In this document: positions 52,768-63,900 of the stretch, piece by piece | How positions within the stretch are numbered: position 1 is the first letter of the stretch | Layout: each line of letters starts with the position of its first letter | Assembly (NCBI GenBank): GCA_009760855.2 | Contig: WPIO01000040.1 | Span: forward strand, 2,740,001 to 2,804,000 | DNA length: 64,000 nt | DNA from: Cristatella mucedo | Taxonomy: Eukaryota; Bryozoa; Phylactolaemata; Cristatellidae | Direction of reading: 5' to 3' | The notes under the pieces: model-generated | What the model saw: only the letters and a program-made list of their open reading frames with translations | Told to the model about the DNA's origin: nothing | Databases searched by the model: none | Translations under genes and position numbers: made by a program

Positions 52768-53148
52768 CTCTGCTGCCTCGCTCAAAAATGAGCAGAGAAG
52801 CACTAAGACCAAAAGCCAAAAAACCTTGCAAAAAGGCAACGACGTAAAAATCATCGAAAAAGCAGTAGCACCCTCGAGCAGCCTGATGCCGCTTGAAACC
52901 CTGCAGGCAGAACCACTAATAAGACTTATAAGATAAGACTTAATACTATTTATAATAGTAATAGTAATACTTCAAAGATAAGTGCCACTGAATCGTCGGC
53001 CGGATTCATTGAGACTGTCGCACTCATAGACACAGTCGACGTGCAGAGTGATGAAGAATGTGCCAAATCGTCTTCGAGAGGCATTGAACCCGAGACTCCT
53101 GAAAGCCGAGTCGAGATCCATGCCAACTCAGGACACTTTGACGACTAG
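52768..53148 (+). CDS. Candidate plus-strand exons, Lys/Ser-rich and acidic
   Basis: A good acceptor (actaatctacag) at 52767 precedes a Lys/Ser/Gln-rich frame ending at a stop at 52936. A second frame, open from about 52930 to 53148, encodes an acidic Ser-rich segment (DVQSDEECAKSSS, EPETPESRVEI). The two are in different frames, so either an intron or a frameshift separates them. No family is recognised. Confidence 0.28.
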
Positions 53149-53546
53149 TAGACGAGGAAGTGATGACATCGATGACCAATCGACCGAAGTACAAAGCCCA
53201 ATTGCACTATCCACTGTCTCTCACCGAGAAAAGCCAGTCCCCACTTGTTACCGCACCGAGCTCAAGTGCTGGCCCTAATTAGTTAAGGATGCTCTTGCAG
53301 TGCGGCTCAGCCGTTGCAATTTCGGCCAAAACATTGAGCAAAAGGCTTTGAAATTCATTGAAAATTGCAAAAGAAATTACGAAAATGTTGGCCAAATCAG
53401 TGCGAAGTGTGTAATTGTGCAATGAGAGCTGTGAAATCGAAAGTCACCAGAGCCCCACAGCTTCGGGCTTTGCCACCTCTGACGCCATGTCACCGTCACG
53501 TGACTCATGACGTGTCACGCAGGACTAAATCGCAGAACTAAATCGC

Positions 53547-53810
53547 AGCCCTTGCCGGCAAGCTGTCTGGGATAACCAGAGAGTGCTGTGAGCAACAGAT
53601 TAAGACTAGCAGTGGCTGTGCACAGGTTGAAGGTACCGCAGGGACTCTGCCAGAGGCAGATAATCTGACGAGGGGGCGGTCTGCTGAAACTCTGCAATTG
53701 TCAACACGATCGACCTCGGCACCGGAATCCAATGTTCAACTCTTAAGACCGATAAAGGATAATCCTTTAATCATCCTTATTCTCTCTCGAAATGGATGGG
53801 TTAGGACAAT
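53547..53810 (+). CDS. Candidate plus-strand exon, Ser/Thr-rich
   Basis: The frame opens after ctaaatcgcag and ends at a donor gtaagc at 53811. It encodes a Ser/Thr-rich segment (LTRGRSAETLQLSTRS) ending in a short hydrophobic stretch. It may join the neighbouring plus-strand candidates, but phases are not proven. Confidence 0.3.
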
Positions 53811-53876
53811 GTAAGCCTCTGGCTTTCAGAGATCGTGTGCTCACTATTGCTAAGGACCACACGACATGTCCTGCCT

Positions 53877-54266
<390 letters not shown>

Positions 54267-54431
54267 AATTCGGAGAGCAATACTGGCAACCATGTGTATC
54301 CACTCCTGGGTTAAGAGATCCTTGGTGGGAAATTAGAGCACTTCGATATCGCTTTCGAACAGCAAGCTGCTAAATAGCTTTGATTGCTTGGATTGATTAA
54401 ATTGCCCGGTTGGACGAGTCACGTGCCCCAG

Positions 54432-54546
54432 CTCGGCCACGCTTACGTCCTCACGCCAAACTCTAGTGCAACGCCACGAGCCATATCGCCGTCACATCAA
54501 CCAGCACAGGATGCTGGCAGCCAGTGGGCCCCACAAATACTAAAAG
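54432..54546 (+). CDS. Candidate plus-strand exon, Pro/Ser-rich
   Basis: It is bounded by tgccccag and a consensus donor (aaaag then gtcagt) and encodes a Pro/Ser/Gln-rich segment (PSHQPAQDAGSQW). It ends in phase 1. No family is recognised. Confidence 0.28.
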
Positions 54547-54718
54547 GTCAGTGCAGAAGGTCCAGAGCGACGACAAAGTATTGCCTCGGGGAGAAAGACA
54601 GCTGGCGATCGTGCATCGATCATGCATCGACCACTTCCTGCTCCAACCGTCCGCTGCGCTGCAGCCGCTGCTGCCGTGTGCCCGGCCAAACGGCAGCATT
54701 CAGCTGACTTACACTTAC

Positions 54719-54825
54719 CCGGCTTCTTTGCAGCAGCACTCGCTGAAGGGATCGCGTGCGCTCCGTGCTGCACTCGATCCTGCGCGCGATGGCGGCCACC
54801 GGAAGTGACAGCTGCAGCACCGCCT
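54719..54825 (-). CDS. Candidate minus-strand exon next to a LINE tail
   Basis: The acceptor ttactttcag and the perfect donor gtaagt bound 107 bp (phase 1 to 0). The product is a helical, Arg/Leu-rich segment (RSLQRVLLQRSR). The acceptor tract lies at the very 3' end of a family B LINE copy, so the insertion may supply part of the splice site. Confidence 0.38.
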
Positions 54826-54831
54826 CTGAAA

Positions 54832-55111
54832 GTAATGCAATGCAATGTATCTCCGTCTGTGACGCCACAAAGTCATAAAGATCACGTGGGTGTTACGCAG
54901 GAGAGTTTCGTATAGCGCACTCACAGTCTAAGCGGCTTTCGGTACGCATTCGATAGCCAACAGAGAACGTCTCACGCAACCAAGAGAAAGTGGGAAGCAT
55001 AGCAGTGTCAGGAGAGCAGTTGAGGTAGTGAGTAGCATGGAAGTAGCACCTCAGGACCGCTGAAAAGGATGAGCCATAGTCGGCTGCAGGAGAGTAGTTG
55101 TCGTTGCGTAA
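54832..55111 (-). mobile_element. LINE family B, 3' end
   Basis: The minus strand matches 45900-46200 of the family B copy, including the (TACAT)-like end, with several frame breaks. Confidence 0.8.
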
Positions 55112-55330
55112 GAAAGTACCGACGCCTTGTGGCTATTTTACAACATGCATTCACACTGATGCAAAGATGCAACAAACGACGCCGATGCCAAGCGACAGCT
55201 GCCTTTGCAGACGCATGCAAGTCACTGGCGTCGTTGCTGACTGCCAAGAAGGCGCAATACAATACACTACACAATACAAGCGATACAAGCAGCACTACCG
55301 CCACTTCAGGGCAAAATCCAGGCTGCTGCT
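55112..55330 (+). CDS. Candidate plus-strand helical exon
   Basis: The open frame after the LINE border encodes an amphipathic helical segment (LVAILQHAFTLMQRCNK, FADACKSLASLLTAKK) and a Thr/Ser-rich end. Splice borders are unclear and no family is recognised. Confidence 0.25.
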
Positions 55331-55419
55331 TTGGTGTGGGCGAGCAAATTTTGGTGTGGGCGAGCTTCGGGCGAGCTGCGCCTTACTTAACTTTTCCTCG
55401 CAGGGGGTACGAAGAGTTA

Positions 55420-55761
55420 AAAAGTGAATTGCAGCAGATTTAACAGCATCATTGAGAGATTGTGGTCGGCAGAGACGAAGCCATGGGGGTGGCAGGGTTG
55501 GCAGCTGCCACCCCCATGGCCTGGTTGGTAGAAGTCGAGTCTGCTGACGTCCGGTCGGGCGGCCGAGCTGGAGCTCAGCCGCTGGCCCACGTGGTGCACC
55601 TGATCCACGTGCTGCACGTCCCCCAGCTGCACGTCCTTTACATGTTGCTCCAGCCTCCTTTGCAGGGGGGCGGAGCTTCGCCCTTCCAGACCCCTAGCCA
55701 CCCCGGTGCTCCGTTCACGTTCACACCTCTCTGGCAGCAAGCCGGGAAGAATTGTCGGCAC
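55420..55761 (-). CDS. Open frame containing a palindrome, strand uncertain
   Basis: The minus strand is open for 114 codons (RRLEQHVKDVQLGDVQHVDQ with GC-rich third positions) and ends at a stop. The plus strand is also open over most of the same interval. Possible minus acceptors are the tract ending ttgctgccag and one ending atcgcag. It could be an exon of the coiled-coil gene, but neither phase nor strand is settled. Confidence 0.25.
55480..55520. repeat. Perfect palindrome, 16-bp arms, 9-base loop
   Basis: Arms 55480-55495 and 55505-55520 pair perfectly and include ccatgggggtggcag. Confidence 0.85.
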
Positions 55762-57267
55762 CTGCGATTGATTTGTCGATTGTGATTTGTCTGTAACTGC
55801 TTGAGACCTGCGATTGCCTCGATGTCCCTAATCCCATGATGCCGGCATCAGGCCATTGCCATGGTAACGTGCGGTGCGTGCGCACTTGGAGCGCTGTCAG
55901 AGAGCTCTGCTCAAGCTGCCGCCGCTGCTTCCCAACCAGGTGACAGCGTAACCAGGTGGAGACAAAACCCGGAACACTTCACGAGAGCCGTGCTTAGGAT
56001 TAAGCATGACACGCTTTGTTCAGCCATGTTTTGCATTGCTCCTTCGCTGTGTAATCGTAGCGTTCGACACCGGATGACGGAGCAAAATCATGTCCACTTA
56101 GCGATAGGTCGAGGCTGACGAGATAGCTTACTTTGTCTGTTTACTTGAAGACACCGAGCTTAGGGAGCAGAAAATGCAAGGAACCATCTGCACATCTGGC
56201 TCCCGAAGTCAGTTGGCTACTGAGTGCTAAGCGAAAGCTGCGAGTAGGCTTTGAGTTTGCTAAAGAAAACCCTCCCTCGTAACACCAACTTTATCTTTGT
56301 GGCTTTATAGAGTTACAGACGGAGCGGCATTGCATTACATTATGCTACCTTTAGCACGGTGCAGCATAGCGAGCTTCACAAAGGCGTGAGAGGCAGGTGA
56401 GGGCCCAGGGAACTGAAGGTGAAGGTGAGGGCGCAGGGAACTGAAGGTGAAGGTGAGGGCGCAGGGAAGGGGTGCGGCGGCAGCTGCGCTTGCTCACGTG
56501 GTGCCGAACTTAGGGTTCCTGCGCTTTCCACGGATCTGCGCCGATATGACTTCTCGTACGCTCGCCAGCAATGCCATCACATCTGCGGCCAGCTTCAGGG
56601 GCTACAAAAATGATGTGCGCACGGGCGCTCACGCCAACGACCAGAGGGCACTCTGGCGGCATACGGGGGCACTCTGGCGGCAGGCGTTTAGATGTCAAAC
56701 GAACGTTCAGTGCTGGCCGACGTGCTTGCCGCTCGTGCCGCTTGATGGCGACTCGAGGAAAAAACCGCTCATACCTCCGACTCGCCGGAAGTAAGTTGGT
56801 CGGCGCCGTTTGGTAGGACCGTGCGCTGCTCAGAAGCGCCGTTGCTGGCCACTGCCACCGGAGCAGTGGTGACACTGTCACCGCCACCAAAGCTTGCTCT
56901 GGCGTTGGTGTCATGCCCTGCCTCGACATCAGCTTCGTGCGGATGGCCCTGCTTCGTCTAGAAAGAGAAAGAATGAGAGAGATTAGGAGAAAGAATACGA
57001 GAGATTGAGAGAAAGAGAGAGGGAGAGGGAGAAAGAGAGAGAGAGAGAGAGATGTGAGGTGTGTGAGCTGCACACTGCTTGCTTCTCAATAGAGGTCTCC
57101 GAGTTGCAATGTCTCCAAACTACGACCTGTTTATGCCATCGGCACACGACAGACAAGGATACAGGCGATGCTGCCAGACAGTGAGTGCGCTGCTGCTGCT
57201 GCTTCCGCCACTGCTCCACTTTCCCCGCTGCTTCTGCTGCTGCCACCGCAGCTGCGTAACAGCACAC
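55762..57267. other. Spacer with a LINE B tail and small repeats
   Basis: A family B tail is at 56195-56345. Two copies of a 30-bp unit (gaaggtgaaggtgagggcgcagggaact type) are at 56412-56470. A short GA-rich tract is at 56960-57052. A plus frame at 56447-56794 and a minus frame in the same place are open but unrecognised. Confidence 0.4.
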
Positions 57268-57519
57268 CTCGCTTGCCGAGCCAGACAGAGGGCACGTCGG
57301 CACCACCGACGGCGCCGCAGTAGTAGCAGTGGCAGCAGCAGCCTGGTAGCGGTCGACTGCGATGCCGAGGCTTCGCTCGAGCGCTGCGACCTTGTCCTGC
57401 AGCTGCAGCACGCGCAGCTCTCTCGCTTCGATGGCCGCCGCTAGTGCGCCGCACTTGGCGCTCACGGCGACGATGGCGTCGGCCAGCTGTCGATTGTCCG
57501 CGTGCAGCTCGGCGTTCTC
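57268..57519 (-). CDS. Candidate coiled-coil exon
   Basis: The minus-strand acceptor caccgttgcag at 57530-57520 opens in phase 0 a strongly coiled-coil segment (ENAELHADNRQLADAI, then ELRVLQLQDKVAALERSL) with leucine heptads, followed by an Ala/Thr-rich tail. The right end is uncertain; gag then gtgtgc at 57268 is one donor. It joins in phase with the exon at 59406-59518. The protein family is not recognised; golgin-like or centrosomal coils are possible. Confidence 0.5.
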
Positions 57520-57689
57520 CTGCAACGGTGCACCGTTGCGTGGAGCAAAACGCGAATCTCCTGCGGCTGACGGCTGCACTAAAGATACATATCATATAAT
57601 TGATATGAGCTTTCATGCACCGGCTGATTCAGTTTCACTCGCGGCCCATGTGCATGGCACCACTCACAACAAAGGTTCACTCTCTATCT

Positions 57690-58690
57690 AATATTTTCCC
57701 AAAACTGCATCCTATCAACTCTTATGATGACAAAACTAACTTACTAGTTATGGGCAAACCCATTGTGATTCAGAGATTGGAAAGGCTGTCTCTCATAATT
57801 GGCTCTGCCAGCATATCTCCTGTCGAATCAGCTCGAAATCTAGGTGTCATATTCCAAAGCGACCTCTCGTTAGACGACCATATCAGCTCCACAATCAAAT
57901 CTGCCTATTTTCAGCTTCATAACATTGCTAAAACTCGGGCTTGTTTAGATAAGGATACCACGTCTAACTAGGTCCATGCATTCGTGACATCTCGTCTCGA
58001 CTTCTGCAACTCACTGCTTACTGGCCTACCAGCATGTGCGATCAGGCGATTGCAGCTGGTGCAAAACTCCGCAGCTAGGCTTGTCTGTCGTGAGCATCGC
58101 AGTTGCCACATCACACCACTTCTCGCCGACCTGCACTGGCTACCAGTCAAGCAACGGATTGACTTCGAGGTTTTGTCGCTCACTTGTAGGTCCCTTCATT
58201 CTATGGCTCCAGCCTATCTCTCCGACATACTCCCCCATCAGGCCAAGCATCGTACCACCCGCTTTTCGGAATCCAACAGTCTTGAAATTCCTCGTACAAA
58301 CCTCAAATCCCTTGGAGACCGTGCATTTAGTTCATATGCTCCCAAAGCCTGGAACTCCCTCCCGACCTGCGTCAGAACATCCCCTGACCTGACCACATTT
58401 AAAAGGAACTTAAAAACACACCTATTTAGGACAGCATTTAGCGGGTCCCTGTGATTCGTCCTTCACGTGCTTATGCGTGCTGACACTGTGCATGCTGCCA
58501 CTAACCACATTTGCATGCTGACCCTGTGCATGTCACCCCTAATCATGTTATTCATTTCGTTTGTTTTTCAAGCATGATTTTACTTACCATTCAATTGCAT
58601 TTCCCTTTGCAGCAAATGTAAAGCGCCTAGAGAGAGATTAAGTTCTCTGAGGGCGCTTTATCAAGTGAATTATTATTATTATTATTACTA
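57690..58690 (+). mobile_element. LINE family A, last third, one nonsense break
   Basis: From NSYDDKTNLLVMGKP the frame follows the family A ORF to a stop at about 57969, then continues to 58454. The 3' UTR, tail stem-loop and (ATT)n follow. Upstream of 57690 the similarity ends abruptly (5' truncation). Confidence 0.88.
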
Positions 58691-59405
58691 ATATCGAATT
58701 ATGCACATCTGACCACATTCGGATCTCTTTACCTCTGCACCAAGTGTTCATTCGGTGTGAAACACTACACAGCTGAAGAGACTTGACACTGGATGCTGGT
58801 GGCAAAAAATACATTCCTTTCAATTATTCTGCTTATCCTAGTAAAACAGATCGGTCTGATGCTACATCACACAGCTACATCATCACGCCAATGTAGTACT
58901 GGATGAGTTTGCACCTCTGACTGAGCACCTGCGAACAGATGCAATGAGAGTGGATTCAGTGGACTCAGCCTTCGGTTGAGCAAAAAATCTGACAAAAAAT
59001 CGGATCTCGTTGTCTCTGCACCAGCTCACAATAAGTATGCGAATAACTCAATAGTCACAAAGAATAATGAGGATAAAAAACAACGAAATTTCTACGACTG
59101 AGAGAAAACTACCCTGAGAGAAAAGAGAGAACCAAATCTCTGTCTGGGCACTCGACGTTTGTTCCCAACTTGTTGTAATCTTGGCAACAACCTTGCAACC
59201 TTGCGCCCTGCAACCAGGGCGCCGGCCAGAAATGTCAGCCAAAAAGTGGTCGATAACGACAGAGATGCGGAGGACGGTTGCACGAAACGGTACACGATGA
59301 GCAGCTGGACGGAGGACAGAGGGTCCGCGTGCCCTGACGACAGCTGAGGCCGAGGCTGATGCAGCCTAGCTGCTGCCACCGTTGCAGTGGCTGCAGCTCA
59401 CGCAC

Positions 59406-59518
59406 CTCAGTGGCAGCTGACAGGGTCTTTGCTGCACGCTCGGCCTTCCTCGCCTCGTCCAGCACTCTTGCCTGCATGCTGGCCAACTCTCGTTGCAGCC
59501 GCTCGAGCTCGGATGCAG
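59406..59518 (-). CDS. Candidate coiled-coil exon
   Basis: The minus-strand acceptor ctattgtag and donor gag then gtgcgt bound 113 bp (phase 1 to 0). The product is a pure coiled coil (ELERLQRELASMQARV, then EARKAERAAKTL). It connects in phase to the coiled-coil exon at 57268-57519, about 1.9 kb downstream, with a family A LINE between them. A longer protein is implied, but its start is not seen. Confidence 0.5.
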
Positions 59519-59844
59519 CTACAATAGTGCAGCGATCAAGGTCAGGGGAAAAGGCCAAGACATGCGTGATGGTCAAGGTCGATGGGAAATGTCAATGACA
59601 GTGGGCGTGGTAGGTGCATGGCACTGACCGATCAAGACAGGCTGTTTCAAAAAGCACTAGCACTAATCACTCGTGTTGTGTCGATGGCCACTATGCGGGC
59701 ACAGATGCCTTGTCGAGTATGCCCCATGTTGGTATGTTTTAACATGCATGGCACTAGCTTGGTTTGATCCTGAATTCGAAACCAAAGTATTTTACTGACA
59801 TACCATTTAAGTCTCAGCTTAAGGAGGAGAGTCAAGAAAGCACT

Positions 59845-61738
59845 TACTATAATAATAATAATAACAATGATGCTCTTGATAAAGCGCCCTCAGAGAACTC
59901 AATCTCTTTTTAGGGGCTTTTTATTTGCTGCAAAGGGAAATGCAATTGAATGGTGAGTTGATGTTCATGCTTGATAAACAACATGAATAACATGGTTACT
60001 GGTGACAAGCACAGGGTCAGCATGCAAATGTGGTTAGTAGCAGCATGCACAATGCCAGCACGCATAAACACATGAAGGACGAATCACAGGAACCCACTAA
60101 ATGCTGTCCTAAATAGGTGTGTTTTTAAGTTCTTTTTAAATGTGGTCAGGTCAGGGGATGTTCTGACGCAAGTCAGGAGGGAGTTCCAGACTTTGGGAGC
60201 ATACGAATTAAATGCACGATCTCCAAAGGATTTGAGGTTTGTACAAGGTAAACTGTTGGATTCCGAAAAGTGGGTGATACGATGCTTGGCTGGTGGGGGA
60301 GTAGATCTGATAGGTATGCTGGAGCCAAAGAATGAAGTGACCTAAAAGTGAGTGACAAAACCTTGAAGTCGATCCGTTGCTTGACTGCTAGCCAGTGCAG
60401 GTCGGCGAGAAGTGGTGTGATGTGGAAACTGCGACGCTCACGACAGACAAGCCTAGCTGCGGAGTTTTACACCAGCTGCAATCGCCTGATCGCACATGCT
60501 GGCAGGCCAGTAAGCAGTGAGTTGCAGAAGTCAGGACGGGATGTCACAAATGCATCGACCAACTTAGACGTGGTATCCTTATCTAAACAAGCCCGAATTT
60601 TAGCAATGTTATGTAGCTGAAAGTAGGCAGACTTGATTGTGGAGCTGATGTGGTCGTCTAACGAGAGGTCACTTTGGAACATGACACCTAGATTTCGAGC
60701 TGATTCAACAGGAAAGGTGTTGGCAGGGCCAATTTTGAGCGTCAGCCTTTCCGATTTCTGAATCACACTGGGTTTTCCCATAACTAGTAAGTTAGTTTTA
60801 TCATCGTTTAGTTTTAGAAAATTTGCTGCCATCCATGTGCGGATGTCATCAATACATGCAGCAAGTGAGTTGACAGAATTTGAGGTGCTCGAAGGCTGGG
60901 AGAGATCAAAGCAAAGGTACAACTGTGTGTCATCCGCATAGAAGTGAAAGCTTAAATTGTGCATGGCAATCACAACGGCAAGAGGGAGAGTACAAACCGT
61001 GAAAAGAACCGGACCTGGCATGGACCCCTGAGGTACCCCATATTTCAGAGGTGCCTCGGATCATCTTTTCCATTCACGTCAATACTCTGGAGTCTCCCAC
61101 TGAGATAGGACCTGAACCACTGCAAAGCAGTGCCCGTGATGCCCAGGCGAGATGAGAGGCACTCTAGAAGAACTTTGTGATCGATAGTATTAAAAGCTGC
61201 CGAAAGATCGAGCAATGCAAGCAGAGATACTCTACCCAAGTCTGCATTCCTAAGTAGGTCGTTGTATAACCTCAACAATGCTGATTCTGTGGAGTGATTA
61301 GCTCTAAAGCCAGACTGGAACTTACTAGCGAAGTTTGAAGCTTCGATATATGAGTTCAGCTGGTCCACCACGACCCGGTCCAGTGTCTTTAATAGGAATG
61401 GTAGAAGGGACACTGGGCGGTAGTTGCTCTAGTTCTCTTGGTCTAGTGTCGCTTTCTTGAGAAGTGGCTTGACAACAGCTTTTTTGAAAGGTGCTGGGAC
61501 ATGACCTGAGGCTAATGACATATTAATTATGTTTGTTATGCATGGCAGCAGCAGATCAATGCAGCGTAGGAGCAGGACAGTGGGAATAGGGTCTAAAAGA
61601 CTTGTCTTCTTTTATTGGGATATGAACTTCGGGAGGAGATCGCTAGTGATCTGCTTAAATGTAGACATTGAGGTGCAGCCAGGAATCGGATAAGCTGGCA
61701 CAGCTGCCTCGAAAATTAATATCAGCTGGTTTAGCAGC
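59845..61738 (-). mobile_element. LINE family A, longest copy, with reverse-transcriptase core
   Basis: On the minus strand it encodes early RT motifs (NYRPVSLLPF), a FQSGFRANHS block, LLDLSAAFNTIDH, and the catalytic block FHFYADDTQLY. The thumb and C-terminal part and then the 3' UTR, tail stem-loop and (ATT)n follow. A frameshift near 61030 and later stops break it. The motifs place it in the CR1/L2/Jockey-like non-LTR group. No endonuclease domain is present, so it is 5'-truncated. Confidence 0.9.
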
Positions 61739-61741
61739 ATC

Positions 61742-61886
61742 ATTTGTATAGCGGCAGAAGAGCCTTAACGGCTATCACCGCCTGCTTGCAGTTGGCAATA
61801 AAGGATCGCCAACCTGCAGGATTCGAACCAACGGTCGTGAAGAGAGAGAAACTTTGCTCCTGGGCTATCACGGCCCAGTCAAGAAG
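61742..61886 (-). mobile_element. SINE family 1 joined to the LINE 5' end
   Basis: Read on the minus strand, head (cgtgatagccc), a short ctctctct, B box ggttcgaatcctgc, body and tail gccgctatacaaat are followed within a few bases by the LINE A copy. Both have the same orientation. Confidence 0.8.
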
Positions 61887-61917
61887 CTGAGCTCTCCGAC
61901 AGTGAACTGGTTGTAGG

Positions 61918-62025
61918 ACATTCCCCCCTAGACGTTCCCCCCCCCCCGACATTTCCCCCGGGTGGACCCCAGGACATTCCCCCTCCCGACATTCCCCCCC
62001 CCCCCCGTAGGACATTTCCCCCTAT
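61918..62025. repeat. C-rich minisatellite (GGACATTCCCCC)n
   Basis: Five irregular units of gacattccccc with C-runs up to 14. It is mirrored as reverse complement at 62449-62563. Confidence 0.9.
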
Positions 62026-62045
62026 TTTGATGACTGTATAACTAC

Positions 62046-62147
<102 letters not shown>

Positions 62148-62219
62148 TTAACGCTCTCAAATGAAGTTAACGCTCTATTAAAATAAAATCAACTCAGTAT
62201 AATTAGAGGAATAGATAAA

Positions 62220-62440
62220 AACCGCCCTAAACCCTAAAACCCAAACCCTAAACACTAAACCCAAAAACCCTAAACCCTAAGCCCTAAAAACTCTAAACTC
62301 TAAACCCTACATGCAAAAAACCCAAACCCTGAATTCCAAACCCTAAACACCAAACCCTAAAAATTCTAAACGCTAAATCCTTAACGCTATACCCAAAAAA
62401 CCCTAAATTATAAACCCTAAAACCCAAAACCCTGAACCAT
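62220..62440. repeat. Degenerate (CCCTAAA)n array
   Basis: About 25 imperfect 7-8-base units of ccctaaa, with aaaccc and aacact variants, all on the same strand. Confidence 0.85.
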
Positions 62441-62448
62441 ATACTGGG

Positions 62449-62563
62449 GGAGAATGTTCTACCCCAGGAGGGAATGTCGGGGGGGGGGATGGCAGGGGGG
62501 ATGACGGGGAATGTCGGGGGGGGGGGAATGTTGGGGGGGGGACTCCAGAAGGGAAATGTCTAT
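62449..62563. repeat. G-rich minisatellite (GGGGGAATGTC)n
   Basis: Six irregular units with G-runs of 5-12 that are the reverse complement of the units at 61918-62025. Confidence 0.9.
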
Positions 62564-62874
62564 ACTCCGGTGAACTACACACGTTCAGACAATGCCGAGG
62601 TCAATTAACATGGCTACATGATATTTACCTTGTGATATGAGTCTATGAGACCTCTGCTATGAGCTGATGCTCATGGCAGCTTGATGCATATCACGTGCTT
62701 CCTCCTAACCTAACACTGAAGGCCATCATCTTAACCTGCCAGGCAATGATGTTTTCTCCTCCGGCATACAAGACAGAGAGAGCACTTGAAGCATTCCTAC
62801 TCCGCACCTGCCAGACTCCATTGCTTGCGAATCATCAAGCACAGACAGACATGCTTCTTTCACATAGCACGCCT
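62564..62874. other. Short spacer, nothing recognised
   Basis: Unique-looking sequence with no supported coding or repeat. Confidence 0.4.
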
Positions 62875-63125
62875 CCTGACATGACGACATTTAAAAAGAA
62901 GCTTAAAACACACCTTTTTATTACATCATTTGGTGGTTTTTCTGGTGCGTCCTTTGTATGTCCGTACCTGCCCGTACCTGCTCGAGCCTTCTGCTTGCTG
63001 TGCCTGCTGCTTGCAGATGTTACCACCAAATATTTGGTAATGCTTTATATATAGCATCTGTAAAGTGCCTAGAGAGAGATTCGGTTCTCTGAGGGTGCTA
63101 CACAAATGCATTACTACTATTATTA
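62875..63125 (+). mobile_element. LINE family A-like 3' end, diverged
   Basis: A short coding end (TTFKKKLKTHLF) is followed by a diverged 3' UTR and a tail gtgcctagagagagattcggttctctgag with an ACTACTATT end. Confidence 0.7.
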
Positions 63126-63129
63126 CTAC

Positions 63130-63732
63130 TAACACTCTCTCAAATTGAATGACGATAACAACCAACTTACTAGCTATAGGCAAACCTAGTGTTACCCCTA
63201 TGTTGGAAAATCTATCCCTCAAAATGGGCTCGCATTTTGTCCCTCACTTTTAGGTTCCTTCATTCTATGGCTCCAGTCTATCTGTCAGATATACTACCCC
63301 ATCAGGCCAAGCATCGTACCACCCGCTTTTCGGAATCCAACAGCCTACAAATACCTCATACAAACCTTAAATCCTTTGGAGACCGTGCATTTAGTTCATA
63401 TGCTCCCAAAGCCTGGAACTCCCTCCCGACCTGCGTCAGAACATCCCCTGACCTGACCACATTTAAAAGGAGCCTAAAAACACACCTATTTAGGACAGCA
63501 TTTAGTGGGTCCATGTGATTCGTCTTTGATGTGCTTATGCGTGCTGACACTGTGCATGCTGCCACTAACCACATTTGCATGCTGACCCTGTGCATGTCAC
63601 CCCTAACCATATTATTCATTTCGTTTGTTTTTCAAGCATGATTTTACTTACCATTCAATTGCATTTCACTTTACAGCAAATGTAAAGCGCCTAGAGAGAG
63701 ATTAAGTTCTCTGAGGGTGCTTTATCAAGTGA

Positions 63733-63766
<34 letters not shown>

Positions 63767-63770
63767 CCAC
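63130..63770 (+). mobile_element. LINE family A copy with internal deletion
   Basis: It begins within the ORF, skips to the C-terminal part near 63235 and then follows the family to the stop near 63518, the 3' UTR, stem-loop and a long (ATT)n. Confidence 0.85.
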
Positions 63771-63779
63771 AGTAGTGTC

Positions 63780-63900
63780 CTGTCGCCACAAGCATTGACT
63801 TTCAGGAATTTGGTTCAAAGGTCAAGACACATCTGTTCCGCCTAGCTTTGATTATGACTATTTGATTATTGTGTTATTAATTATTACTAGCATTTAACTG
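63780..63900 (+). mobile_element. Fragment of a LINE C-terminal end
   Basis: A short frame (FGSKVKTHLFRLA) resembles the last residues of CR1/L2-type ORFs. The remaining bases to 64000 show nothing clear. Confidence 0.4.

Noticed and set aside
62220-62440. True chromosome end
   Set aside because: The array is degenerate, internal and followed by more than 1.5 kb of LINE sequence.
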